A stretch of 7,725 nt of DNA from Candidatus Altarchaeota archaeon (GCA_018815265.1 JAHIYG010000182.1:1-7725); one strand, 5' to 3'. Counted from the first letter of the stretch, positions 1 through 7,189 are shown. Numbers and translations: made by a program. Notes: generated by a model not told the origin, from the letters alone.

Positions 1-1111
1 CTCCTGTGTTTGCAGTCTCTAAAGTCTGTAGGGCCCTATCATATATCGCCAACCTTGCAGTGTCATCCCTTGCTCCTCTCATACGCCTTATCAACTCATC
101 TGCTTCTTTAATCGGCTTAAGAACATGCCTTTCCTGTGGTCCCCTACGTCTGCCCCTCACATCCTCAGGAGCCGATGGCCTCCCACGCCCTTCTCTCACT
201 CCACCATCTGGTTCTTCAACTCCTCCTTCAGGTGCTACTTCAGGCGCTGATGTGCCAGGAGTTGGAGTTGTACCTCCTACAGGGATTAATGTGTGGTTCC
301 AAACATTGCTGTCTGTACTGATAAATCTCATAGTCATTGATCCATCTGGGTTTAGGACTATCCTAACTGAGCCTCCATAGTGTCTACCCCTCCATGTGTG
401 GCTGTCTAATACGTCAAGTGTCGGTCTGGATCCTCCATCAAGATATATTCCTGGATGTGTTGGATCAGGCATTAATGTTCCGGGTCCATGTTGGGGACTC
501 TCATGGGTGTATGCTCCAGAAACAAATGTTCCATCCGGATTTATTTGCAATCCTAGGTCTGTTAGATGGTAGCCTGCTTCGTCAGGTTTTGATGGATGTG
601 AAGCCCATCTCTTGGCGGTTAGTGCATTCACGAATTGTTGTATCTGTTTTGCCCTGGCTTCTTCTTGCGCTTTCCTTTGTGCTTCAGTTGCCTTTCTTCT
701 TTCTGCTTCTGCTTTTTCCGCTGCTTCCATTGCTTTTTGTCTTTCTTCTGGCGGGAGTTTAGCTATTCTTTCTGCTTCGGCTTCTGCCTTCTGTATTGCT
801 GCCTCTTCCTTGAGTCTTGCTTCTCGTTGTTCCTTAGTTTCTGTTTTTTCCCTGTATGAACTTGTTACTGCAGCTGTTAGTCCGACTTTGTCTGACACCC
901 AACCAAATGGTCCTGTCTTTGTCGGCCAGTCAACTACTGAGGAACCAACCTGCCATGATACGAGTCCGATGGCTATCCATCTTAGTGTTGCACCGGATCT
1001 TTTTTGTTCTCTGCGTGATACGCCTATAGGTTCCGGCATCTCGTCTCCTTGTGCCTCAGCTCCTGTTTGTGCCTGTGGTTGGGCACCCCTGAGTTGTCCT
1101 CCTCTTGCCAT
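1..1111 (-). CDS. Hypothetical protein with coiled coil and His-rich domain, partial (C-terminus beyond left edge)
   Basis: The frame is open from an ATG at 1111 to the window edge (370 complete codons), so the protein is truncated by the window and not shown to be broken. I do not recognise the family. Residues 1-40 are polar and Gln/Gly/Arg-rich. Residues 45-61 (WIAIGL... to VVDW) form one moderately hydrophobic stretch that could be a weak membrane or amphipathic helix. Residues 86-160 are almost wholly Glu/Lys/Ala/Arg/Gln and should form a long coiled coil. Residues 172-275 look beta-rich, with two NPDG turns (190-194 and 253-257) and eight histidines (172, 182, 203, 208, 219, 238, 244, 273). 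Residues 278-328 are a Pro/Gly/Glu/Arg-rich linker, followed by a charged helix to the edge. There are no cysteines. An upstream GGTGA supports the start. It lies 36 bases downstream of the giant gene on the same strand, so co-expression is likely. Coding status is well supported; function is unknown. Confidence 0.85.
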   Translation of the reverse strand, partial: MARGGQLRGAQPQAQTGAEAQGDEMPEPIGVSRREQKRSGATLRWIAIGLVSWQVGSSVVDWPTKTGPFGWVSDKVGLTAAVTSSYREKTETKEQREARLKEEAAIQKAEAEAERIAKLPPEERQKAMEAAEKAEAERRKATEAQRKAQEEARAKQIQQFVNALTAKRWASHPSKPDEAGYHLTDLGLQINPDGTFVSGAYTHESPQHGPGTLMPDPTHPGIYLDGGSRPTLDVLDSHTWRGRHYGGSVRIVLNPDGSMTMRFISTDSNVWNHTLIPVGGTTPTPGTSAPEVAPEGGVEEPDGGVREGRGRPSAPEDVRGRRRGPQERHVLKPIKEADELIRRMRGARDDTARLAIYDRALQTLETANTG

Positions 1112-1119
1112 TTATTCTT

Positions 1120-1124
1120 TCACC
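1120..1124 (-). promoter_or_regulatory. Ribosome binding site of the coiled-coil/His-rich gene
   Basis: On the - strand GGTGA lies 8 bases before the ATG at 1111. It matches the UCACC core of the archaeal 16S rRNA 3' end. It fixes the start of the downstream gene and suggests that this gene is translated from a message with a leader, as expected for the second gene of an operon. The other starts in this window show no comparable site. Confidence 0.7.
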
Positions 1125-1129
1125 TTTTT

Positions 1130-1137
1130 TTTATATG
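1130..1137 (-). promoter_or_regulatory. Possible internal box A between the two - strand genes
   Basis: CATATAAA on the - strand matches an archaeal TATA-like consensus (YTTAWAWA) at seven of eight positions. Its centre is about 22 bases before the ATG at 1111. That spacing would give an essentially leaderless message, which fits poorly with the GGTGA site lying in between. The match may be chance in an A/T-rich 36-base gap. The gap reads as an A-run on the coding strand, so it has no T-run terminator, and read-through from the giant gene is the simpler explanation. Confidence 0.2.
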
Positions 1138-1147
1138 TTGCAACCCT

Positions 1148-4100
1148 TTAGGCTGCTTGTGGGAACTGGTTAAACCACCTGTATTCGAATCCTGGCGGTT
1201 TAGTCTCTCCGAATAGCCTGTCATAGCCGCTGTCTATCAATTCTGACCTGACATCAGTTTGTATCGGATTGTTCTGGTCTGGTCTCTGGAATAGGTTAGT
1301 CCATTTTGCGATAGCCATCTTCGTGTTCTCCCCTGCTTTGTCATGTCTGCCCCACCGCTGCAGAAGCTGTGCGCTTCTGTTGTTGAAGCCTGGGCCAACC
1401 CTGTCCATACCCAATATAGTTGCCCCGCCGGGGGTGACTGTCGTAGTCTGATGTTCGTCCATGTACGTTACGAGATTTGTAATGGCTGAGTTCACACCTA
1501 CTGTGTTGCTGAATATCCATGTGGCATCCAGTAATGTCCCCCACCATCCACGGTTTTCTGGTTTCAGCCTGTTTTCAGCCATTTGGGCGACATCGTACAT
1601 CCTAGATATTTCAGGCGTTTCATCTGCGGTCGGGTTTGCGAGGTTACCATATGAGGCTTCAACGTGTCTGCCAACTGATTCATAGGCTTTCCTCTTGAGT
1701 TTTCTAGCCTCTATAGTATCCCAGTAAAAGTTTTGTATGCTAAGTGGGTCTCTTCCACCGCCTATTGTCGCCTCTGACGCGTGCAGTATGTGATTCACTG
1801 TCAACGGGTCGAGTATGTGCAGTGCTTCATTGTATTTGGCGAGGTTTCTATCCCATGTGAATGTGCCGTGGTTTTGCCGCAGGAACCTCCCCCACGATAG
1901 GTCTCCGCTGTTTATCAACGCCTCAGCATGGCTTTGTCCGACCATCCGCTTCTTGTACGCGCTAATGTACGTGTGTGAGTCGTCTGGGTTTAGTTCGCCT
2001 GGGTTGTAGTCCCCAATGTTGTCGTGGGCCCTTCTCGTCCAGGATTCCCCGAGCCTCAGTCTCTGAGCTATAGTAACTGGCAGTAGAGACAGTCCGGACA
2101 CGGCTGCTGCCCCAAGTGCCGGCAGTAATGATGCACCCCCAGTAAAAGGTGCGGCAATAACCCCCGCTACTGCGGCTATGCCTGAAACAAGTGAAGTGCC
2201 TAGGAATTTACCCCGTGTTTTGTCTCCTGCAGTCTCTGATAGGTTGTTTAATTTGCTGTTTACAACACCCATGCCAGCCATTGCCTCTGCATCCTCCCTT
2301 TCAGGCCTTGGTTCACGTCTTGCGAAACCGAATCTATCCTGCAGCCACCTATGTAGTTTTGGAAATGCTATCGGAGGCCAACCGAGTTTAAGCCTGTATG
2401 TCGGCCTGTTCTCATCTAAAACATCACCTATTGGTTCACCCCTGGATGTGAGCCATGCTGCGCTGAAATCGTCAAGCGACGACTGCAGACCCTTCTTTTT
2501 AGCTGCCTTGTTAGGATTGGCCTCAGCATACTCCTTCTTTGCCCATCCTCTAGTGTTTAATGTCATAACCCTCAAATCAAACGCCCCCTCACCGTATTGC
2601 AGGAGCTTTGATTGAGTGTATGCTCTGTTGAGGTAGTTTATGGCTTCCCTGAGGTTTCCTCTGTTTTGGGCAAGCATTGCATTAGAGTACTCCTTCATAT
2701 ACTCATCCAATATGCCGAGCTGCTCAGGCTCACGTGAAAGCCCGTAGAATGCTGCAGTTGATCTTAATGCGTTGGTTTTTATGTCTCTTAAGCTTGTTTC
2801 TATGTCGTCGATGTCAAATGGCCTGGTTCCTGCCATGACCTGGGTCATTTTTGTAGCTGCTTCATGCTCTGCTGAAACGCCGTTTAATGTGAGTATCTCC
2901 TGAACCCTGTCTTGTGTCACCTCTCCGCGTTCCCTCTCCTGTATGAGCTGCGTGTATGCTGCCTGGTTGGCTGCGATGTTTTTAATGTATTCCCTCGCAT
3001 ACGGGTCCTCCATGAGGACTGAAACTCCCCGTTGATAGTTCGCCCATGCACCCTCAGCTGAAAGCCCTGGCATCACGACAGTATTATGGTATCCTGGAGT
3101 CCTCTCCCTCGGCCGCCTTACCTTCTCATCTATCTCCTCTCTTGTCATGGGCCTCACCCTCAAAGGCACATTCCCGCTTTCATCTATGCTTGTCAAGGCG
3201 TTAATCATTGGGCCTGCGTCGGCTGGCTCAGCCTGCAGTCCTGTCTGGCCCCACTCATTGCTTAATGTTATCTCTTCGCCTGCGCCACGGTATTTTGCAT
3301 GTACTGTCTGCATGAACAGGTAAAAGTCTCTTGCAGCCCTCTGCATGGACTCGTTTGCGAAAGCCCATGTTTTTTTGGCTTCCTCCTGCTTTTCCTTCTT
3401 CGCCTTAGCTACTTCGGCGCTGTCTTCCTTTTTTATGTCTAATCCCTCTCGTTCACAGAATGTCTGGAACGCATGGTCTTTTATGGCTTTACCTATTCTT
3501 CCGAATTCGCCTTTGCCGAATATGTCTCCTGCGATTTCAGTGATCATCTGCTCCCGCTCAGCCTGGTTTTTTGGTGAGAAAGCAAGATTATGCCCCAACG
3601 GAGCGTATGGGTTATCGCATACGGCCCTCAATTGTTTCAGCCTGTCTCCGTATTTTCCGAAGAGCCTGAGAAGCCTTATGTATCCATAGTTATCCTGTTC
3701 TGTCTCTGGAGTGTTTGGAGGTGCTGAAACCTTCAGCCACTCCTCTATTGTGGCTCTGTCGTAGGTGAAGTAGTCCATGGGTGTTGGTTCCCCCTCCTTC
3801 CAAGGGTTTCTCAACTCCATGGTTTCTCTTGAGGTCTTAACCGACCATCGTATAAGGTTAGTGTGTCGTCTTTCGTATGCTCTCTCCAAGTTTGCGAGCA
3901 TGTTCACGAGCGTCTCCCCATTCAATGTCGGCTCATGTACCATCGCAGCCATTGCCTCCTTCTCCTTTGAGGAGAGGTTCAGTAGCATGTCATTTATTGT
4001 CATGTTCCTCTCCCTAGTGAAGGCTGGGTCTTCCATGTCTGGGCTGTTGATCCTCTGCCACTGCGTCGAACCCATAAGCTTTGTACTGTACACTAGTTGG

Positions 4101-6328
4101 GGGTTGGTTTTGAATGCGTATGCGTATCTTCTGATTGCTTCAGCTTCTGCTTCGGTTGCTGGTCTGCCGCAGACCCTGAGGCTTCCGGCTTCGGCTGTAG
4201 CCATGGCTCTCAGTTCATATCCTATCATCTCCTTTGCGGTTTGGTCTGCTAGGCCTCCGTCGAATACGTACCTGTGCCTGAGTTTGACGTCTACGCTCTG
4301 GTCTAGCCTTGACTTCCTAAACATCGTGTGGAGGTAAATGTATGCTCCCCGTTTGACGTCGTGCATCAGCTTCGTTTTAGCAAGACGCAACTTAAGTGTG
4401 TTCTCACCTTCAGGAGTGTCTACGCCAAGGTCGGCTCTGACATCTGCTGTGATGTCTGCCCACTCCAGTTGGTCTACGTGTCTTACTCTCCTTCCGGTGT
4501 GCCGCTGCACTGACCCCAATATCTGTTGGGTGAATCTAGTATCTTCGATGGCTGCCTCAAGCTCTCCCCTTGCATGTGCCATCCTCTGTGCTTCTGTGTC
4601 GTACTGGTTTGTCTTGGAATAGAAACCAGACGCCTTAACCACGTCGTCTGTGAGCATGGCGGCTGTGATGTCTGTGACGGCCGCAACTGCAGGGTTAGTC
4701 TGCCTGACGACTGACAAGACCATATCTCTTTGTCTTGCAGTCATTTCGCTTACTTCGCGTATGTCATCACTTTTGACTTCGCCTATCATGATGTCGTAGC
4801 CCCTTATCTTGCTGTTGGGTTGTGCACCCCATGTCCTGTAGACGTATGCCATTGTAGATGTTTGTTGGCTTGGCAGCCCGTTGACTTGGAAATCCTGCCA
4901 ATCACAGTCTCTTTTGTACTGTCCGCTGTTCAGTATCGGGTGTTCATCATCTCTTCTGTATACTCCGTCCCTTTCATCTCTTAGGACGACGTTGTCGAGC
5001 CTGTCCCATATTGACTGTGCAAGCTCCCTCTGGGATTCAGTCTCGTTTTGCATGTTCGGACGGTCTAGTCTGTGGTCCCTGAACTTCAGCATGTGCTCCT
5101 CTATTATGTGCCTGCAGATGTCCATCTTCCACAGAGGGTTGGAGGCTCCCAATACTGACCCCTTTGATATTTCTCTGTCGTCGGCTCCTTTGTGCCAGGC
5201 CATTGCCATGTTGTATTCGTAGATGCTAAGGTCCGGTCGGTCCCTGAATTCTGAGAGGTTTTCTGCGTGTGCATCAGCCCAAAGCTTGAGTTCCTCTCTT
5301 GCTTTCCTCTGCGTCTCAGGGTCTTCGACTCCAATGACTTGCGCGTATCTACCGTATCTCCTCTGTGGCGCAATACGTTTTGTTATCTCCAAATACTTCT
5401 GCTGTGTCCTCTGGCAGGCGTCACGCGCCATCCACCCCAGGACTTTCACAAGATACTCGTTGAATTTTACTCCTGCGGCATCCAGTTGCTCATTAACTCG
5501 GTCCAATGAAACCATGTCGCCGTCTGGGTTGATGTATGTGAATACATCATTTTCCATTTTTGTCCTGACTGCTCCAAGAATCTTTTTTTCCAGGTCTTTC
5601 TTAATCTGTCTGTGTCCTGCAGTGAAAACCCCTTCATGGCTTTCCCCAGACCACTGATACAATGCCAGGGCATCAGCCATGTTTACCTCGACACTTGTGC
5701 TTCCTCCTGCTTCTGCTTCTTGTAGCTTTCGCCGATAGCCTTCTGTTGGTTTGCCTTTTATTATCGTTCCAAGTGCTCTGAATTCATCTATTGTAAGTTT
5801 TACTTTTGTGTTGAATACCAGTGCTTCCAAAACCTGTGATACTTCATCGACTGATACGGGTGCTACTCCTGGGGTAGGTTGTCCTTCGCCTGTTACCCTT
5901 TGTGTGGCTGAACCCCGTGCCTCCTGCATTCTGCATCGTTCAAGCAGCTTCTTCACACCGCCTATGAGTCCAAATAGAGCACCTATATCTTCTGGTTTTT
6001 TTGTCGTGCCTTCAGTGATTATCCCTCCAGTGGGGGCTGCGAAAGCCCTGGATGTCGCGCTAATCTGGGTAGCAGTATAGTCTGCAGGCATATGCTGTAA
6101 GGTGATTGCAAGCGGAACCTTAAGCCCTTCCTCTCTTCTAGTTCTTTCTGTCCGCTCATCGTCTGTTAATTCTCTTTTTCCTCCTCTTCTTCTCCTTTTC
6201 TCTTCTTCATTGTCTGCTTCTGCAGTTACCTTCCTAAGCTGTTGCTCAGCAATCCGGCGTTCAAGCTCTTCGCGTTCTATCGGTGGCGTTCCAGGAGGTA
6301 CGGTTCCAGGAGATCCAGATGATGCCAT
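1148..6328 (-). CDS. Giant hypothetical protein (1726 aa), mostly helical, with one internal membrane hairpin
   Basis: An uninterrupted frame runs from ATG at 6328 to TAA at 1148-1150. I recognise no family or catalytic motif. Residues 1-20 are Pro/Gly/Ser-rich. Residues 20-70 are strongly charged (Glu/Arg/Lys, including an RRRR run) and probably disordered or coiled coil; there is no signal peptide. Most of the rest is hydrophilic, helix-prone, and rich in Glu, Arg, Gln, Tyr and Trp, with only seven cysteines and no zinc-finger pairing. A Lys/Glu-rich coil lies near 965-990. Residues 1210-1243 contain a helix pair resembling a single TPR-like unit (AQNRGNLREAINYLNRAY). An aromatic amphipathic stretch near 1311-1333 precedes the Gly/Ala-rich hairpin at 1377-1421. 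A second, weaker hydrophobic stretch starts at a WW pair near 1595. A GTG 15 bases upstream is in frame, but it would lie too close to the candidate promoter. Scaffold, tape-measure-like and cell-surface roles are all possible; none is supported by homology I can see. Confidence 0.93.
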   Translation of the reverse strand: MASSGSPGTVPPGTPPIEREELERRIAEQQLRKVTAEADNEEEKRRRRGGKRELTDDERTERTRREEGLKVPLAITLQHMPADYTATQISATSRAFAAPTGGIITEGTTKKPEDIGALFGLIGGVKKLLERCRMQEARGSATQRVTGEGQPTPGVAPVSVDEVSQVLEALVFNTKVKLTIDEFRALGTIIKGKPTEGYRRKLQEAEAGGSTSVEVNMADALALYQWSGESHEGVFTAGHRQIKKDLEKKILGAVRTKMENDVFTYINPDGDMVSLDRVNEQLDAAGVKFNEYLVKVLGWMARDACQRTQQKYLEITKRIAPQRRYGRYAQVIGVEDPETQRKAREELKLWADAHAENLSEFRDRPDLSIYEYNMAMAWHKGADDREISKGSVLGASNPLWKMDICRHIIEEHMLKFRDHRLDRPNMQNETESQRELAQSIWDRLDNVVLRDERDGVYRRDDEHPILNSGQYKRDCDWQDFQVNGLPSQQTSTMAYVYRTWGAQPNSKIRGYDIMIGEVKSDDIREVSEMTARQRDMVLSVVRQTNPAVAAVTDITAAMLTDDVVKASGFYSKTNQYDTEAQRMAHARGELEAAIEDTRFTQQILGSVQRHTGRRVRHVDQLEWADITADVRADLGVDTPEGENTLKLRLAKTKLMHDVKRGAYIYLHTMFRKSRLDQSVDVKLRHRYVFDGGLADQTAKEMIGYELRAMATAEAGSLRVCGRPATEAEAEAIRRYAYAFKTNPQLVYSTKLMGSTQWQRINSPDMEDPAFTRERNMTINDMLLNLSSKEKEAMAAMVHEPTLNGETLVNMLANLERAYERRHTNLIRWSVKTSRETMELRNPWKEGEPTPMDYFTYDRATIEEWLKVSAPPNTPETEQDNYGYIRLLRLFGKYGDRLKQLRAVCDNPYAPLGHNLAFSPKNQAEREQMITEIAGDIFGKGEFGRIGKAIKDHAFQTFCEREGLDIKKEDSAEVAKAKKEKQEEAKKTWAFANESMQRAARDFYLFMQTVHAKYRGAGEEITLSNEWGQTGLQAEPADAGPMINALTSIDESGNVPLRVRPMTREEIDEKVRRPRERTPGYHNTVVMPGLSAEGAWANYQRGVSVLMEDPYAREYIKNIAANQAAYTQLIQERERGEVTQDRVQEILTLNGVSAEHEAATKMTQVMAGTRPFDIDDIETSLRDIKTNALRSTAAFYGLSREPEQLGILDEYMKEYSNAMLAQNRGNLREAINYLNRAYTQSKLLQYGEGAFDLRVMTLNTRGWAKKEYAEANPNKAAKKKGLQSSLDDFSAAWLTSRGEPIGDVLDENRPTYRLKLGWPPIAFPKLHRWLQDRFGFARREPRPEREDAEAMAGMGVVNSKLNNLSETAGDKTRGKFLGTSLVSGIAAVAGVIAAPFTGGASLLPALGAAAVSGLSLLPVTIAQRLRLGESWTRRAHDNIGDYNPGELNPDDSHTYISAYKKRMVGQSHAEALINSGDLSWGRFLRQNHGTFTWDRNLAKYNEALHILDPLTVNHILHASEATIGGGRDPLSIQNFYWDTIEARKLKRKAYESVGRHVEASYGNLANPTADETPEISRMYDVAQMAENRLKPENRGWWGTLLDATWIFSNTVGVNSAITNLVTYMDEHQTTTVTPGGATILGMDRVGPGFNNRSAQLLQRWGRHDKAGENTKMAIAKWTNLFQRPDQNNPIQTDVRSELIDSGYDRLFGETKPPGFEYRWFNQFPQAA
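2066..2200 (-). other. Region encoding a Gly/Ala-rich membrane hairpin in the giant protein
   Basis: Residues 1377-1421 of the giant protein contain no charged residue, unlike nearly everything around them. The first half (SLVSGIAAVAGVIAAPF, 1379-1395) and second half (ASLLPALGAAAVSGL..., 1399-1421) are each long enough to enter a bilayer and are joined by a TGG turn. Small residues dominate, as in tightly packed glycine-zipper-type helices. The segment is flanked by positively charged residues (K/R on the N-side; QRLRLGESWTRR on the C-side), which would place both flanks on the cytoplasmic side under the positive-inside rule. The topology is inferred. Confidence 0.6.
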
Positions 6329-6356
6329 GTTAGTTGTTAACACTCGGCATTATTTG

Positions 6357-6364
6357 CTTAAATA
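6357..6364 (-). promoter_or_regulatory. Candidate TATA element of the giant gene (orientation ambiguous)
   Basis: The A/T octamer is centred about 33 bases before the ATG at 6328. Initiation about 25 bases downstream of its centre would give a leader of only 6-11 bases, which suits a start with no Shine-Dalgarno site. On the - strand it reads TATTTAAG; on the + strand it reads CTTAAATA, a full match to YTTAWAWA. It could therefore instead serve the aIF2 beta operon with a leader of about 90 bases. No clear purine-rich BRE settles the direction. Confidence 0.4.
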
Positions 6365-6426
6365 CTATTGAAAAAGGCAAATTTTGGCTGTATGGCCTTA
6401 AAATCACCAAAATACAAAAAAGTCCT

Positions 6427-6439
6427 TGAACATTGTTCA
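6427..6439. promoter_or_regulatory. Perfect 13-base dyad, possible operator
   Basis: TGAACA-T-TGTTCA is perfectly symmetric around position 6433. It lies 6 bases upstream of the T-rich TATA candidate of the aIF2 beta operon, where an archaeal regulator would interfere with or assist TBP/TFB loading. Six matched pairs are expected by chance at about 1 in 4,000 positions, so a chance hit in a 150-base spacer is unlikely but not excluded. No regulator gene is present in the window. Confidence 0.35.
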
Positions 6440-6445
6440 TATGTC

Positions 6446-6457
6446 TTTTTATTTTTA
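6446..6457 (+). promoter_or_regulatory. Candidate TATA element of the aIF2 beta operon
   Basis: A T-rich stretch, TTTTTATTTTTA, is centred about 28 bases before the ATG at 6479. That places initiation at or within a few bases of the start codon, the usual geometry of a leaderless archaeal message. The lack of any Shine-Dalgarno-like sequence before 6479 agrees. The match to the box A consensus is only moderate, and the CTTAAATA at 6357-6364 is a competing candidate. Confidence 0.4.
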
Positions 6458-6478
6458 GGTGTTTTAATGTTTGCAGAC

Positions 6479-6892
6479 ATGGACTACAGTTACGACCTCC
6501 TGTTGGAGCGCGTCTGGAAGGTACTGCCTGAAAAACTTAAGAAGCACGAGCGATTCGAAATCCCTGAGGCGGACGCATTTATAGAGGGTAATGTCACAAT
6601 AATCCGCAACTTCAACGAGATAACCGCGTCACTGATGCGTTCACCTGAGCACATAATGAAATATGTCTCGACTGAAGTGGCGGCGCCTGCGACAGTGGAT
6701 GGAAGCAGGGTCATAATACAGCGCAAACTCAAAAAACAGGTCATAGACGAAAAAATAAAGTCATACGCTGCGGAATTTGTCATCTGCCATGAATGCGGAC
6801 GCCCTGACACGAACATTTCAGAACTTGAAGGCCAAAAAATCGTCAAATGCCAGGCATGCGGTGGCTGGTGGCCGATGCGCAGAATAAAATAA
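6479..6892 (+). CDS. eif2b: Translation initiation factor aIF2 subunit beta
   Basis: This is the beta subunit of heterotrimeric aIF2, the GTP-dependent factor that carries initiator Met-tRNA to the small ribosomal subunit in the cytoplasm. The 137-residue product has the normal family length. Residues 1-20 (MDYSYDLLLERVWKVLPE) are the N-terminal helix that contacts the gamma subunit. Residues 30-95 are the alpha/beta core, with the typical NFNEI (44-48), RSPEH (54-58) and KYV (61-63) signatures. The C-terminal zinc ribbon has CHEC (103-106) and CQAC (124-127), with RPDT after the first knuckle. Two oddities are that the usual GT-x-G element after the core helix reads EVAAPATVDG, and that the tail ends GGWWPMRRIK. 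The frame stays open upstream to 6368, but that stretch is not family-like and spans the promoter region, so ATG 6479 is preferred; an ATG at 6467 is the only close alternative. It is the first gene of the + strand cluster. Confidence 0.96.
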   Translation: MDYSYDLLLERVWKVLPEKLKKHERFEIPEADAFIEGNVTIIRNFNEITASLMRSPEHIMKYVSTEVAAPATVDGSRVIIQRKLKKQVIDEKIKSYAAEFVICHECGRPDTNISELEGQKIVKCQACGGWWPMRRIK

Positions 6893-6895
6893 AAA

Positions 6896-7189
6896 ATGTT
6901 TTCTGCAAAATTACACACGAAAGATGGGGAAACACTTCTCGCATGCTGCGACATCACGCTTCTTGGAAAAAAACTAGAAGACGAAGACCTATCACTGCAC
7001 ATCTCAGAAACTTTTTTTGGAGGAGAGATTGTCGACGAAAAAAAACTAATCGACCTAATGACACAATCCACCATGGCAAACATATTCGGTGACAACGTAG
7101 TTGATGTACTGGCTTCAGCAGGCTACATAAGCGAATCATCTGTAGCTAACGTGTGCGGTGTAAAGCACGCACAACTTTATGTGATATGA
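6896..7189 (+). CDS. DUF424 family protein
   Basis: This 97-residue protein belongs to the archaeal DUF424 family, whose biochemical role is not established as far as I know. Family-like features are an N-terminal beta strand (SAKLHTKDGETLLACCD), an FFGGE motif at 40-44, ANIFGD at 61-66 and a C-terminal GVKHAQ at 88-93. Length and motif order match the family. It starts 3 bases after the aIF2 beta stop with no Shine-Dalgarno sequence, so reinitiation or coupling after aIF2 beta is likely. Its TGA overlaps the egsA start as ATGA. I recall DUF424 genes lying next to aIF2 beta in other archaea, which hints at a translation-related role; that is inference from context and not evidence of function. 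Confidence 0.88.
   Translation: MFSAKLHTKDGETLLACCDITLLGKKLEDEDLSLHISETFFGGEIVDEKKLIDLMTQSTMANIFGDNVVDVLASAGYISESSVANVCGVKHAQLYVI

Noticed and set aside
6..380. 124-residue + strand frame at the left edge
   Set aside because: It is antisense to the partial - strand gene, low-complexity Ser/Pro/Leu, with no promoter or ribosome binding site.
1125..1132. Eight-T run as a terminator of the giant gene
   Set aside because: The Ts are on the + strand; on the transcribed sense of the - strand genes the run is A8, so it is not a terminator for them.
612..1151. 179-residue + strand frame opposite the coiled-coil gene
   Set aside because: It is a shadow of the - strand gene. Its Ser/Phe/Cys/Leu-rich composition is what the reverse complement of Glu/Ala/Lys codons gives, and the - strand frame has a ribosome binding site and protein-like composition.
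3777..4337. 186-residue and other + strand frames inside the giant gene
   Set aside because: They all lie antisense to one continuous 1726-residue frame, have Ser/Cys/Leu-rich shadow composition and have no start signals.
5995..6002. Homopolymer runs in the giant gene (near 5581-5590, 5995-6002) as frameshift sites
   Set aside because: The long frame stays intact through them and encodes ordinary Lys pairs; nothing suggests recoding or an assembly error.
6329..6343. GTG start adding five residues to the giant protein
   Set aside because: It lies only about 18 bases from the candidate TATA centre and has no ribosome binding site; the ATG at 6328 fits the promoter spacing better.
6368..6478. 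37-residue N-terminal extension of aIF2 beta from a TTG
   Set aside because: Family members begin at the MDY-type helix. The extension covers the promoter candidate and the dyad, and nothing in it resembles aIF2 beta.
6490..7095. 201-residue - strand frame opposite aIF2 beta and DUF424
   Set aside because: Both + strand genes are recognisable archaeal families; the antisense product is Ser/Phe-rich and spans the boundary of two real genes.
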